Positions 1-6,363 of a stretch of 27,065 nt of DNA are shown here, in pieces. The position numbers were made by a program, and so were the translations under genes. The first letter of the stretch is position 1. Every line of letters starts with the position of its first letter. The DNA comes from a bacterium (GTDB lineage: Bacteria > CG03). Below the pieces are notes generated by a model, which did no database searches, was not told the origin of the DNA, and worked only from the letters and a program-made list of their open reading frames with translations. Where the stretch lies: positions 1 through 27,065 of the forward strand of contig VMTI01000281.1 of assembly GCA_013791675.1 (NCBI GenBank), in the 5' to 3' direction.

Positions 1-131
1 CCGGTGATTATTATGGGATTTTTGATATTGAGGAATTGATGATTTTGAAGGGTAAACCACCCGGTGGATTTTTGACAACAAATCCCGATAAATTTAGAAA
101 AGATTATGATTTAATCAGAGAAAAAGAATGA
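1..131 (+). CDS. C-terminal end of an unknown protein (partial, 5' end outside window)
   Basis: An open frame enters from the left edge (first full codon at position 3) and stops at TGA 129-131, leaving 42 residues. The tail is charged and hydrophilic, with a KPPGGF turn and a DYDLIREKE end. I do not recognise the family. Because a toxin-antitoxin pair and an attC-like site follow in the same orientation, it could be the gene of an earlier integron cassette, but that is inference. It could also be the end of an ordinary chromosomal gene. Confidence 0.45.
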   Translation, partial: GDYYGIFDIEELMILKGKPPGGFLTTNPDKFRKDYDLIREKE

Positions 132-227
132 ACGGCAATTTTTTGTTGAAAAATCCTTATGGCAAAACTTCAGAAAAAATCATACGAAATATTGTTTTCT
201 GTGTGTAAATATGATAAAAATGTTCTT

Positions 228-373
228 TACCCTATCGGGCACGAAGGGTAGACGCAGGTTATAATACCCCTTGGGCCCCGAGGGATTTCTACCCCAAGGA
301 ATTCTCCAAATTCCAAGGGAGACTGAGTCCTGGAGATTCTGCGAATCTCACAGGGTACTTCAGTCTGCGTTTA
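228..373. repeat. Block of nested inverted repeats (structured intergenic element)
   Basis: The 333-bp gap between the first gene and the antitoxin contains no convincing ORF but many inverted repeats. These are TACCCT/AGGGTA at 228-233 and 245-250, CCTTGGG/CCCAAGG at 268-274 and 292-298, and GGAATT/AATTCC near 298-314. A compound stem follows, with arms at 320-326/360-366, 329-332/351-354 and 333-339/343-349. An outer pair, TAGACGCAG (249-257) with CTGCGTTTA (365-373), closes most of the block. It could be a palindromic mobile element or a structured RNA; the sequence does not say which. Confidence 0.5.
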
Positions 374-390
374 ATTGACGGGGAATATAC

Positions 391-439
391 GCAACCTAAA
401 GATTGCGGCTACCGGAGTTATGAATAATGCGGGTTAGAC
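391..439 (+). repeat. Short element end shared with the repeat at 13978; possible left cassette boundary
   Basis: A small hairpin (391-396 with 401-406) is followed by CGGAGTTATGAATAATGC (413-430). This matches, with one base missing, the right end of the palindromic element at 13978-13994. It runs straight into GTTAGAC (433-439), which fits the GTTRRRY core of an integron attC site. No clean partner RYYYAAC box is present; the nearest is ACCTAAA at 394-400. It may therefore be a dispersed-repeat end, a degenerate attC, or both. Confidence 0.3.
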
Positions 440-464
440 AGTAAGAAAACAAGAGAGGTGGATT

Positions 465-683
465 ATGACAAAATTACTAGAGAAAGCATTTAAAAATGTT
501 TCAAAACTTCCTGAAACTGAGCAAAATGTATTGGCAAACTGGCTGTTGGAAGAACTCAAGGCTGAAAGAAAATGGGATCAAGCATTTGCTGAATCTGAAG
601 ATGTACTTGGTCGACTTGCCGACGATGCGCTTAAAGCTCATAGACACGGGAAAACAACACCATTGGATACTGACAAACTATGA
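465..683 (+). CDS. Antitoxin of a type II toxin-antitoxin pair
   Basis: This 72-residue, acidic, mostly helical protein has the pattern LLEKAF, then LPETEQNVLANWLLEEL, then an RKWDQAF region and a TTPLDTDKL end. That pattern is typical of small antitoxins found beside RelE/ParE-like toxins, for example in cyanobacteria and other environmental bacteria. Its expected role is to bind and neutralise the toxin encoded next to it and to repress the shared promoter. A good ribosome-binding site (GAGAGGTGG) precedes the ATG. Its stop codon overlaps the toxin start (ATGA at 680-683), so the pair should be translationally coupled. The family assignment rests on remembered similarity and on the neighbour. 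Confidence 0.75.
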   Translation: MTKLLEKAFKNVSKLPETEQNVLANWLLEELKAERKWDQAFAESEDVLGRLADDALKAHRHGKTTPLDTDKL

Positions 684-949
684 AATCAACGACGACCGAT
701 CGCTTTTGGAAATGCTATGCCGAATTACCTGCAATGGCCAGAAAGCAGGCGAAAGAGGTATATAATTTATTTCTTCGTGATCCATACTATCCAAGCTTGC
801 ATTTTAAGCGGGTGCATTCAACTCGCCCAATATTCTCGGTTCGTATCACAAAAAATTATCGTGCAGTTGGAGTTCTACAAGACAATGAAATAATTTGGTT
901 CTGGATTGGTTCGCATTCAGAGTATAAGAAATTATTAAGAAATGCCTAA
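680..949 (+). CDS. RelE/ParE-family toxin
   Basis: This 89-residue basic protein has the RelE/ParE pattern: an N-terminal helix (FWKCYAELPAMARKQAKEVY), a short strand with HFKRVHST, the core strand FSVRITKNYRAVGV, and a C-terminal strand IIWFWIGSHSEYKKLL. Proteins of this fold either cut mRNA on the ribosome or poison gyrase; the sequence does not decide between them. The start overlaps the antitoxin stop by 4 bp. The stop is only 9 bp before an attC-like site, the compact arrangement usual for integron cassettes, where toxin-antitoxin pairs are common. Confidence 0.85.
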   Translation: MKSTTTDRFWKCYAELPAMARKQAKEVYNLFLRDPYYPSLHFKRVHSTRPIFSVRITKNYRAVGVLQDNEIIWFWIGSHSEYKKLLRNA

Positions 950-958
950 TAATTCCCT

Positions 959-1011
959 GCGCCTAACCGAAACCTGCCGCTTTTCGGCGGGTAAGTTATA
1001 GCGTTAGACGC
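959..1011 (+). other. attC-like integron recombination site (candidate)
   Basis: The segment is bounded by GCGCCTAAC (959-967) and GTTAGACGC (1003-1011). These arms are complementary at 8 of 9 positions, and the one mismatch becomes a G-T wobble on the bottom strand, the strand integron integrases use. The arms fit the RYYYAAC and GTTRRRY boxes. Between them is an inner hairpin, ACCTGCCG with CGGCGGGT, around a tiny loop. At 53 bp it is at the short end for attC. No integrase gene is in the window, and the unpaired spacers are uneven, so this remains a candidate. Confidence 0.45.
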
Positions 1012-1031
1012 AAAAATTAGACGCAAAAATT
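1004..1031 (+). repeat. 13-bp tandem duplication starting at the attC cut point
   Basis: TTAGACGCAAAAA occurs twice head to tail, at 1004-1016 and 1017-1029, and both copies are followed by TT. The first copy begins exactly after the G of GTTAGAC, the point where an integron integrase would join a cassette. Confidence 0.7.
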
Positions 1032-1035
1032 CATA

Positions 1036-1063
1036 TTGCAAAAAAAAGGCAATAGTGATACAA
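1036..1063 (+). promoter_or_regulatory. Candidate promoter of the TrpB-like gene
   Basis: TTGCAA (1036-1041) and TACAAT (1058-1063) are 16 bp apart. The -10 box has a TG extension (TGaTACAAT). Transcription would start near 1070, leaving a leader of about 45 nt with a small hairpin (TGTGC/GCACA) just before the AAGGAGG ribosome-binding site. Confidence 0.5.
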
Positions 1064-1116
1064 TGCCATCTCGGCGTCGGCGATTGTGCTGCCGCACACT
1101 TAAGGAGGAAAGAGAA

Positions 1117-2586
1117 ATGGCTAAGGACAAAAAACAGGTTTTGGAAAACACAATAAAGCGGTGCAGGGAAAAAAACATAATTATACCTACATTTGAGCAA
1201 ATGTATAATCCCGATAAAATTCCCCAGGGCATAAAAGATGAACTGAAGGACATAGGCCTTTGGGATTTACATCCCAGAAATCTTTTTAGGATTTCCTGGA
1301 AAAATGAACCGGTAAAACAGGGCGGCACTTACGGCGACCCGAATTTTCTAGAACTTCCAAAAGAAATAACCGGCGTTAAGGCCAGGATAATGGTACTTAT
1401 AGGGAAATTTTTTCCGACCGGAGCCCATAAAGTGGGAGCTTGTTTCGGTCCTCTTGTGACCAGGCTGATTACGGGAGAATTTGATCCCACTACCCAGAAA
1501 GCCGTGTGGCCTTCAACTGGGAACTACTGTAGGGGAGGAGCGTATAATTCATACCTGCTCGGCGTGCCCGCGATAGCCATACTGCCGGAAGGAATGTCAA
1601 AAGAAAGATTTGAATGGCTTAAGACAGTGGGAAGCGAAATTTTCGCCACCCCCGGCGTTGAAAGCAATGTGAAGGAAATATACGATAAATGCCACGAACT
1701 TAAAGCCGAGAGAGGCGATGAGGTCGTGATACTCAATCAGTTTGAGGACATGTCCAATGTGCTCTGGCATTATGCCGTAACCGGCCGCGCCATGAACGAA
1801 GTTTACGAAAAAAATAAAAAAGCTAATCAGCGGTTTTCGGCTATGTTCCTCACACAGGGTTCCGCGGGAACGCTCGGAAGCGCCGAATACATAAGAGAGC
1901 ATCATCCTTCTGTAAAAGTTGGCGCGGGTAAAGCTCTGGAATGCCCGACTCTGCTCTATAACGGATTCGGCGGACATAGAATAGAGGGCATCGGAGACAA
2001 GCATGTGCCGTGGATACACAATATGAAAAACATGGATACCGTCGCCGGTATAGAGGATGAAAAATGCATGCGGATGATACGGCTTTTCAACGAGAAACAG
2101 GGCAGAGAATATCTTAAAAAGAAAGGCGTTAAAGACGAGGTCATCTCTAAGCTTGATTTGCTGGGTATTTCTTCCGTCGCCAACATAACCGGCGCCATCA
2201 AAATGGCGAAATACTATGAGATGAATGAAAATGATATGGTCTTCACCGTAGCGACAGATTCAATGGAACTTTACGGCTCCAGAATCAAGGAACTTAGAGA
2301 GGAAAGAGGCGAATACAGCGCGATTGACGCGGCAAAAGATTATGAAACCTGTCTTGAAGAAATAGATACGGAGCATCTCCTTGAACTCAGCTACCGCGAT
2401 AAAAAGAGAATGCACAACCTTAAATATTTCACATGGGTTGAGCAACAGGGCAAAGAAGCGGAAGATCTCAATGCCCAGTGGTATGACGAAAACTGGTGGA
2501 ATGACCGGCTTCATGTCACAGAGAAGTGGGACAAGCTTATTACCGAGTTCAACGAAAAAACAGGGCTTATTAAAAAATATAAATAA
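1117..2586 (+). CDS. TrpB-superfamily PLP-dependent enzyme (fold type II), specificity unknown
   Basis: This is a 489-residue protein of the tryptophan-synthase-beta/cysteine-synthase superfamily. TGAHKVG places the PLP-binding lysine at K105. A glycine-rich stretch (STGNYCRGGA) follows, and QGSAGTLGSAEY lies in the second half. It is longer than classical TrpB (about 400 residues) and resembles the proteins annotated as PLP-dependent protein subunit beta in several environmental phyla. It probably catalyses a beta-replacement or beta-elimination on serine or a related amino acid, but the substrate cannot be read from sequence. No trpA or other trp gene is nearby. The start at 1117 is chosen because AAGGAGG lies 10 bp upstream; an in-frame ATG at 1036 would add 27 low-complexity residues and overlaps the likely promoter. 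Confidence 0.85.
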   Translation: MAKDKKQVLENTIKRCREKNIIIPTFEQMYNPDKIPQGIKDELKDIGLWDLHPRNLFRISWKNEPVKQGGTYGDPNFLELPKEITGVKARIMVLIGKFFPTGAHKVGACFGPLVTRLITGEFDPTTQKAVWPSTGNYCRGGAYNSYLLGVPAIAILPEGMSKERFEWLKTVGSEIFATPGVESNVKEIYDKCHELKAERGDEVVILNQFEDMSNVLWHYAVTGRAMNEVYEKNKKANQRFSAMFLTQGSAGTLGSAEYIREHHPSVKVGAGKALECPTLLYNGFGGHRIEGIGDKHVPWIHNMKNMDTVAGIEDEKCMRMIRLFNEKQGREYLKKKGVKDEVISKLDLLGISSVANITGAIKMAKYYEMNENDMVFTVATDSMELYGSRIKELREERGEYSAIDAAKDYETCLEEIDTEHLLELSYRDKKRMHNLKYFTWVEQQGKEAEDLNAQWYDENWWNDRLHVTEKWDKLITEFNEKTGLIKKYK

Positions 2587-2590
2587 TTTT

Positions 2591-2640
2591 GAAATTCCCT
2601 TTTGTGAAAGGGGTGGCAGACCGAAGCGTTTCGTCCGCCG
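2591..2640. repeat. Dispersed palindromic repeat, copy A
   Basis: Starting 4 bp after the stop of the TrpB-like gene, CCCTTT/AAAGGG (2597-2602/2607-2612) forms a hairpin, followed by GGTGGC and CGTCCGCCG. Two related copies lie at 6031-6076 (opposite strand) and 9058-9108. This is the most degenerate of the three. GTTTCGTCCGCCG (2628-2640) recurs with one change at 2663-2675. Confidence 0.55.
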
Positions 2641-2717
2641 AGAAGTATGCCGTGACTGAAATGTTTCATCCGCCGCGGCCGCGTTGCCTGAGCCGCGATA
2701 TCCGCACCGGAGGATAA

Positions 2718-3650
2718 ATGTATAAAAAAGGTATTAACCTGAATACGGTAACAGTGGAAACACTTAAGACACTTCCGGGTATAGGCGACAATCTCGCGCG
2801 GAGCCTGGCGCTTCACAGAGAACTCAAAAGCGAATTTGTTAATCCCTCTGAATTCAGCGCTATTGTTCCCGAGCATGTGTATTCCGGAATCGCAAAAGAG
2901 TACAATATTTATGCCGTTTCGCCGGTAGCGTGGAAAAGCAGAATAACCAACGAAAAAAATAAACTTTATAATGCGGATTTACAGATATTTTTTTTAAAGG
3001 ATTCGTCAATTGCGCTGAGTGCAGAGAAAAATATTTACATAATAAACCTTCCGGCCGGCGGGGACTTAAGAAAAGCCGGAGTTGAGGATATGCTGCATGA
3101 AATCGGAGCGCTGGCCGGGCTGAAAAAAATTTTCGGATGGAAACCGGCGGTAAAAGCTCTGCTGCTTACTGAGCTTCCCGATATGGAAAAACTTAATAAA
3201 TTTTTAGCGCGTTACGATACTGCTTCTCTTTTGTGCATTCGTGAAGATGAACTATTGAACATGGGCAGTAAGCACGGTGATATCGCGGCTATGATTATGG
3301 CTAAAAAACTTAAGGTTCTAACCGCGCCCGGTAAAATAAAATCAGGGGATTTTGAGATAAAAACAGTTTATCCGTTGACCGTGGGCGAATCTTCCGCGTG
3401 CTCAATGTTGCTGTCTTTCGGTTCTGTCAGTATTTTGCTGATGTTTCACATGACAGATTCCGACCAGCTTGATTTTATTCACAAACCCGGAAGCTCCGCC
3501 GAAATCCGGCCGAACGCGGTGTATTCATACGGCACTGAGCTCCTTCCGGTTTTCATGCAATTTTGCGGCTCGCCGAAATTAATAGACATTCGTAAAGAAA
3601 ATAAACTGAAAAGCGACGGCAACCTTATTTATGCTGAACGGCACCCATAA
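2718..3650 (+). CDS. HhH protein with a degenerate ComEC-type metallo-beta-lactamase domain
   Basis: This 310-residue protein starts with a helix-hairpin-helix module (residues 8-60, core LPGIGDNLA) of the ComEA type, which usually binds DNA. From about residue 88 the order of strands recalls the C-terminal metallo-beta-lactamase domain of ComEC. IFFLKDSSIALSA stands where FLDVGQGDAILI is expected, NIYIINLPAGGD where ILIDTGGD is, and ALLLTELPDMEKLNKFL where LTHPDADHIGG is; near residue 225 there is a SSACSMLLSFG strand. The metal-binding HxHxDH is absent, so any hydrolase activity is unlikely. There is no signal peptide. GGAGG sits before the ATG, and the 3' end overlaps the M20 gene by 20 bp. 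The MBL relation is my inference from pattern alone. Confidence 0.6.
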   Translation: MYKKGINLNTVTVETLKTLPGIGDNLARSLALHRELKSEFVNPSEFSAIVPEHVYSGIAKEYNIYAVSPVAWKSRITNEKNKLYNADLQIFFLKDSSIALSAEKNIYIINLPAGGDLRKAGVEDMLHEIGALAGLKKIFGWKPAVKALLLTELPDMEKLNKFLARYDTASLLCIREDELLNMGSKHGDIAAMIMAKKLKVLTAPGKIKSGDFEIKTVYPLTVGESSACSMLLSFGSVSILLMFHMTDSDQLDFIHKPGSSAEIRPNAVYSYGTELLPVFMQFCGSPKLIDIRKENKLKSDGNLIYAERHP

Positions 3651-4731
3651 AAAAAAGCTCCGGAAACTTCTGGAAGATCTTGTGAATATAAGATCTGATA
3701 AAAAAAATACAGCTATGGCGGCTTTTTTGAAAAAGGCGCTTGGGGAAAACGGCTGGAAAAATATAAAGGATTCCGGCGGAAATGTCTGGGGTAGAATAGG
3801 TTCCGGGAAAATAAAACTTCTTTACGATATTCACTCGGACACAATCACGGCCAGAAACACCGGTTGGAATACGGACCCGTTCAGGGCGGAATTTAAAGAT
3901 GGCCATTTATACGGCAGGGGCGCAGTGGATGACAAAGGCCCTTTGGCAGCCGCTATTTTTTCCGGGAATTTTCTTAAAAACCTTGCCGGATGCTGCGTTT
4001 ACCTGCTGGCTTCGGATAGAGAGGAAATTGACGAGGGCTACGGATGCCGGACTTTTCTCCGTCAAGAAAAAATTAAACCTGATTTTGTCATTATATCCGA
4101 ACCTTCCGACCTTCGCCTTATTTTCGGCCAAAGAGGGCGGGTTGAGATTACTCTCACAGCGCCCGGAGTTCCCGCGCACGGTTCCATGCCGGAAAAAGGA
4201 AAGAACGCCATTCTTCTTATGAATACGGCGTTGGCCTCACTGGCAAAACTCAGATTTAAGAAAATACATCCTTTCACGGCGACAACCGTCACCCCGACAG
4301 TGATAAAAAGCGAGGGCGAAGGAAACAATGTCCTGCCTTTAAGCTGCAGCGTTTTGCTGGATATAAGACTGAACCACAAAGAGAGCGTCGCTTCATTGAT
4401 TAAAATCCTGAAAAAAAATATTCCCCGGGAAATAGATATAAAGGCGAAAAATTTTTGTCCCGCGTGGCTTCTTAAAAACAAGTCTTTCTCTCTTGCCGCC
4501 CGTAAAACATTCGCGGAAGCTTATGGAAAAGCGCCCACGCCGGCTTACTGGAAATTCTGCACCAATGGCTCGGAATATGCCTCTAACGGTATTCCGGTAA
4601 TAGGCTTCGGACCGGGCAAACCGGAACTGTGTCATAAAAAAAACGAGAACATAAAGTTGGCTGATGTTGAACAGGCGGTGGATTTTTTTAAGGTATTGCC
4701 GCGTCAGATTACAGGTTTTGTAAAATGTTGA
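3631..4731 (+). CDS. M20 family metallohydrolase, YgeY-like
   Basis: This 366-residue zinc hydrolase of the M20/DapE/ArgE group has all its metal and catalytic residues: H68 and D70 (DIHSDT), D100 (GRGAVDDKG), E131-E132 (REEIDEG), E157 (SEPSD) and H335 (ELCHKKNE). The dimerisation domain carries AHGSMPEKGKNA. The spacing and the C-terminal TNGSEYASNGIPVIGFGPG stretch look most like YgeY-type hydrolases. The substrate is an N-acyl amino acid or dipeptide of unknown identity. It overlaps the HhH gene by 20 bp and the next gene by 7 bp. The start codon has no clear Shine-Dalgarno, so translation is probably coupled. No selenium-metabolism genes are seen here. Confidence 0.85.
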   Translation: MLNGTHKKKLRKLLEDLVNIRSDKKNTAMAAFLKKALGENGWKNIKDSGGNVWGRIGSGKIKLLYDIHSDTITARNTGWNTDPFRAEFKDGHLYGRGAVDDKGPLAAAIFSGNFLKNLAGCCVYLLASDREEIDEGYGCRTFLRQEKIKPDFVIISEPSDLRLIFGQRGRVEITLTAPGVPAHGSMPEKGKNAILLMNTALASLAKLRFKKIHPFTATTVTPTVIKSEGEGNNVLPLSCSVLLDIRLNHKESVASLIKILKKNIPREIDIKAKNFCPAWLLKNKSFSLAARKTFAEAYGKAPTPAYWKFCTNGSEYASNGIPVIGFGPGKPELCHKKNENIKLADVEQAVDFFKVLPRQITGFVKC

Positions 4732-5768
4732 GAAAAAAAATATTATTTTTTTGCGTTTCGTCGACGCTGTTTTTCTGTCCTCCGGCTCCTCTTGCAGCGG
4801 AGAGCCCGCGGTATATCGCGGATTTACCGAATATTCATGAATATGAACTTTTCGCCAACAACGGCTGGAACGGTAACTGGTACGTCGGCTATGATCATTG
4901 CTGGATTGTAAAACTTTCTCCCGTAAAGGATATTAAAAAATTCAAAAAAGCTTTTATCGGCGTGAAACTCGGACGGGCCAAAACCGCGAAACAGATTGAA
5001 GCCGCGATTCAGGCGGTAATAGACAGTCAGAATAAAAAACTTGAAGAAGCTTCTCCTTCGGAGAAGAAAAATCTGAACGCAGAAATAGAGGCTTTGAAAA
5101 AAAAGAAAGAAGCAGCGGCTAATTCCGCGATATATATATCTGTCTCGGATGATTCTGATTTTTCTGATAACAAAAAATACATCGCCGCGCAGGCCGCTGA
5201 AATCCCTCTTGAAGGCGATTTTAACGAGGCATTGAATGATGTCGGAGGCGGCCGGTGGTTCTGGAAGGAGGTGCCTCTTTCGTCAATTTCGGCAGATAAG
5301 GAAAATTTTGTGGCGGTGTGGTCCGCTAACGGGCTTTTCACTTCGGCATCCTACGCGCCGGTGATAGCGGCCGGCTGGTCGGAAAAAGACAAATATGCGT
5401 ATCTTACAACAGATAACGCGGGAGAAGCCCCGAAAAGACTTGAGAAAAATATAAGTTTTTTCACTCCGGCGCTGTGCATAAAACTTGTGCCGGAAAATAA
5501 GGAAGAATTAAAAGTGGAAATAACAAAGGCCGGAATTACTGACGGTGTTTTACGGGTTTGCGGAGACGTTGAGGGAGTTCCTGAAAGGATTCGCCTGCGC
5601 GTTTTCCGCGGAAAAGAAGAAATTCCTACCGGTTACGGTATTGCGTCGCCGCCGTGGTGCCTCACAATATATAAACTTGAAAAAGGCAGATATAATTTTT
5701 ATCTTGACGCGGAAGATTACTTCGGCAACAGAGCCAGAAGCGCGGAAAAAACTTTCGCCGTGGAATGA
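4725..5768 (+). CDS. Secreted protein of unknown function
   Basis: This 347-residue protein has a clear signal peptide (MLRKKILFFCVSSTLFF, with cleavage likely after PLAAE or LAA near residue 25). The mature part begins with a YELFANNGWNGNWYVGYDHCWIVKL segment rich in aromatic residues. A charged helical stretch (about residues 80-140, many K and E) follows. The C-terminal third is beta-rich and reads like an Ig-type domain (VLRVCGDVEGVPERIRLRVFRG to RYNFYLDAEDYFGN). It should sit in the periplasm or on the outer surface. I recognise no family. It overlaps the M20 gene by 7 bp, so it is probably the last gene of that operon. Confidence 0.75.
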   Translation: MLRKKILFFCVSSTLFFCPPAPLAAESPRYIADLPNIHEYELFANNGWNGNWYVGYDHCWIVKLSPVKDIKKFKKAFIGVKLGRAKTAKQIEAAIQAVIDSQNKKLEEASPSEKKNLNAEIEALKKKKEAAANSAIYISVSDDSDFSDNKKYIAAQAAEIPLEGDFNEALNDVGGGRWFWKEVPLSSISADKENFVAVWSANGLFTSASYAPVIAAGWSEKDKYAYLTTDNAGEAPKRLEKNISFFTPALCIKLVPENKEELKVEITKAGITDGVLRVCGDVEGVPERIRLRVFRGKEEIPTGYGIASPPWCLTIYKLEKGRYNFYLDAEDYFGNRARSAEKTFAVE

Positions 5769-5813
5769 CGGCGGCATAATCGCCGGCTGTCGCTTTAACC
5801 CAAAGGGGGGAAA

Positions 5814-5939
5814 ATGGAACAGATTGATATCGTGGGCTTGATGACAGTGACTAACATCGTAATGAATTTGGTGATACTGATTTTGGTCGCGTTTATTTTC
5901 GCGAAAGTCAGAACTCTACGCAAATTTCTTATTAAATAA
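5814..5939 (+). CDS. 41-residue single-pass membrane microprotein
   Basis: The ORF encodes MEQIDIVGLMTVTNIVMNLV, then a hydrophobic stretch (about residues 14-32) and a basic end (AKVRTLRKFLIK). This is one membrane helix with a positively charged, probably cytoplasmic tail. A strong purine-rich ribosome-binding site (AAAGGGGGG) lies 3-4 bp before the ATG, which supports real translation. No family is recognised. It lies 157 bp upstream of another small membrane protein (DUF6868) and may work with it. Confidence 0.6.
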   Translation: MEQIDIVGLMTVTNIVMNLVILILVAFIFAKVRTLRKFLIK

Positions 5940-5973
5940 CAGAAAATCAGAATTTGTAAAATTGAGAAGCGGG

Positions 5974-5989
5974 ACCGGGCGCGCCCGGT
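5974..5989. repeat. Perfect 16-bp GC palindrome
   Basis: ACCGGGCGCGCCCGGT is a perfect palindrome 34 bp after the microprotein stop. There is no T-run, so it is not a standard intrinsic terminator. It could be a protein-binding site or part of a transcript-end hairpin. Confidence 0.45.
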
Positions 5990-6030
5990 GCGGCGCAGCC
6001 CGTATAATTCAACACCTGAATGCGCGCATG

Positions 6031-6076
6031 CCCCGTCCGCCAAAGGGCGAGCCACCCCTTTTAGAAAAGGGGAATT
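6031..6076 (-). repeat. Dispersed palindromic repeat, copy B
   Basis: On the minus strand this reads AATTCCCCTTTT, CT, AAAAGGGGTGGC, then CGCC and GGCGGACGGGG. It matches copies at 2591-2640 and 9058-9108. The stem CCCCTTTT/AAAAGGGG is at 6055-6062/6065-6072. It lies in the 157-bp gap before the DUF6868 gene, whose ribosome-binding site follows directly. Confidence 0.65.
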
Positions 6077-6096
6077 TAAGCGCAAGGAGACGTACA

Positions 6097-6339
6097 ATGA
6101 CAATTGAGATAATTAAAAACGTATTATTGTGGTGCTTGGTAATTGACATGGGATTGCTGATTTTGTGGTTTTTGTTTTTCACTTTTGCGCATGACTGGAT
6201 TTACCGCATTCACGGGAAATGGTTCAAGGTGCCCGTTGAAACTTTTGACGCGATTCATTATGCGGGCATGGCGTTTTTCAAAATATGCATATTTGTTTTT
6301 TGTCTCGCACCTTATATCGCTCTGCTGGTTGCCGGCTGA
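6097..6339 (+). CDS. DUF6868 family small membrane protein
   Basis: This 80-residue protein has two hydrophobic helices (about residues 8-30 and 57-78). They are joined by a conserved loop, FAHDWIYRIHGKWFKVPVE, followed by FDAIHYAGMAFFKI. That loop pattern (HDW.Y..HG.WF, then FDAIHYAGMA) is what I recognise as DUF6868, a family with no known function. The start is set by GCAAGGAGA 6 bp before the ATG; the longer frame upstream runs through the repeat element and has no ribosome-binding site. It follows the 41-residue membrane protein in the same direction. Confidence 0.8.
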   Translation: MTIEIIKNVLLWCLVIDMGLLILWFLFFTFAHDWIYRIHGKWFKVPVETFDAIHYAGMAFFKICIFVFCLAPYIALLVAG

Positions 6340-6363
6340 ATATCAAAATTTATGCGATTCAAG

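Noticed and set aside
128..208. 26-codon ORF overlapping the stop of the first partial gene (ATGA)
   Set aside because: No ribosome-binding site of its own and no recognisable pattern. The overlap alone is weak support, so it is not listed as a gene.
1036..1116. Upstream in-frame extension of the TrpB-like gene
   Set aside because: It covers the likely promoter and reads as arginine/cysteine-rich noise. The ATG at 1117 has AAGGAGG in front of it.
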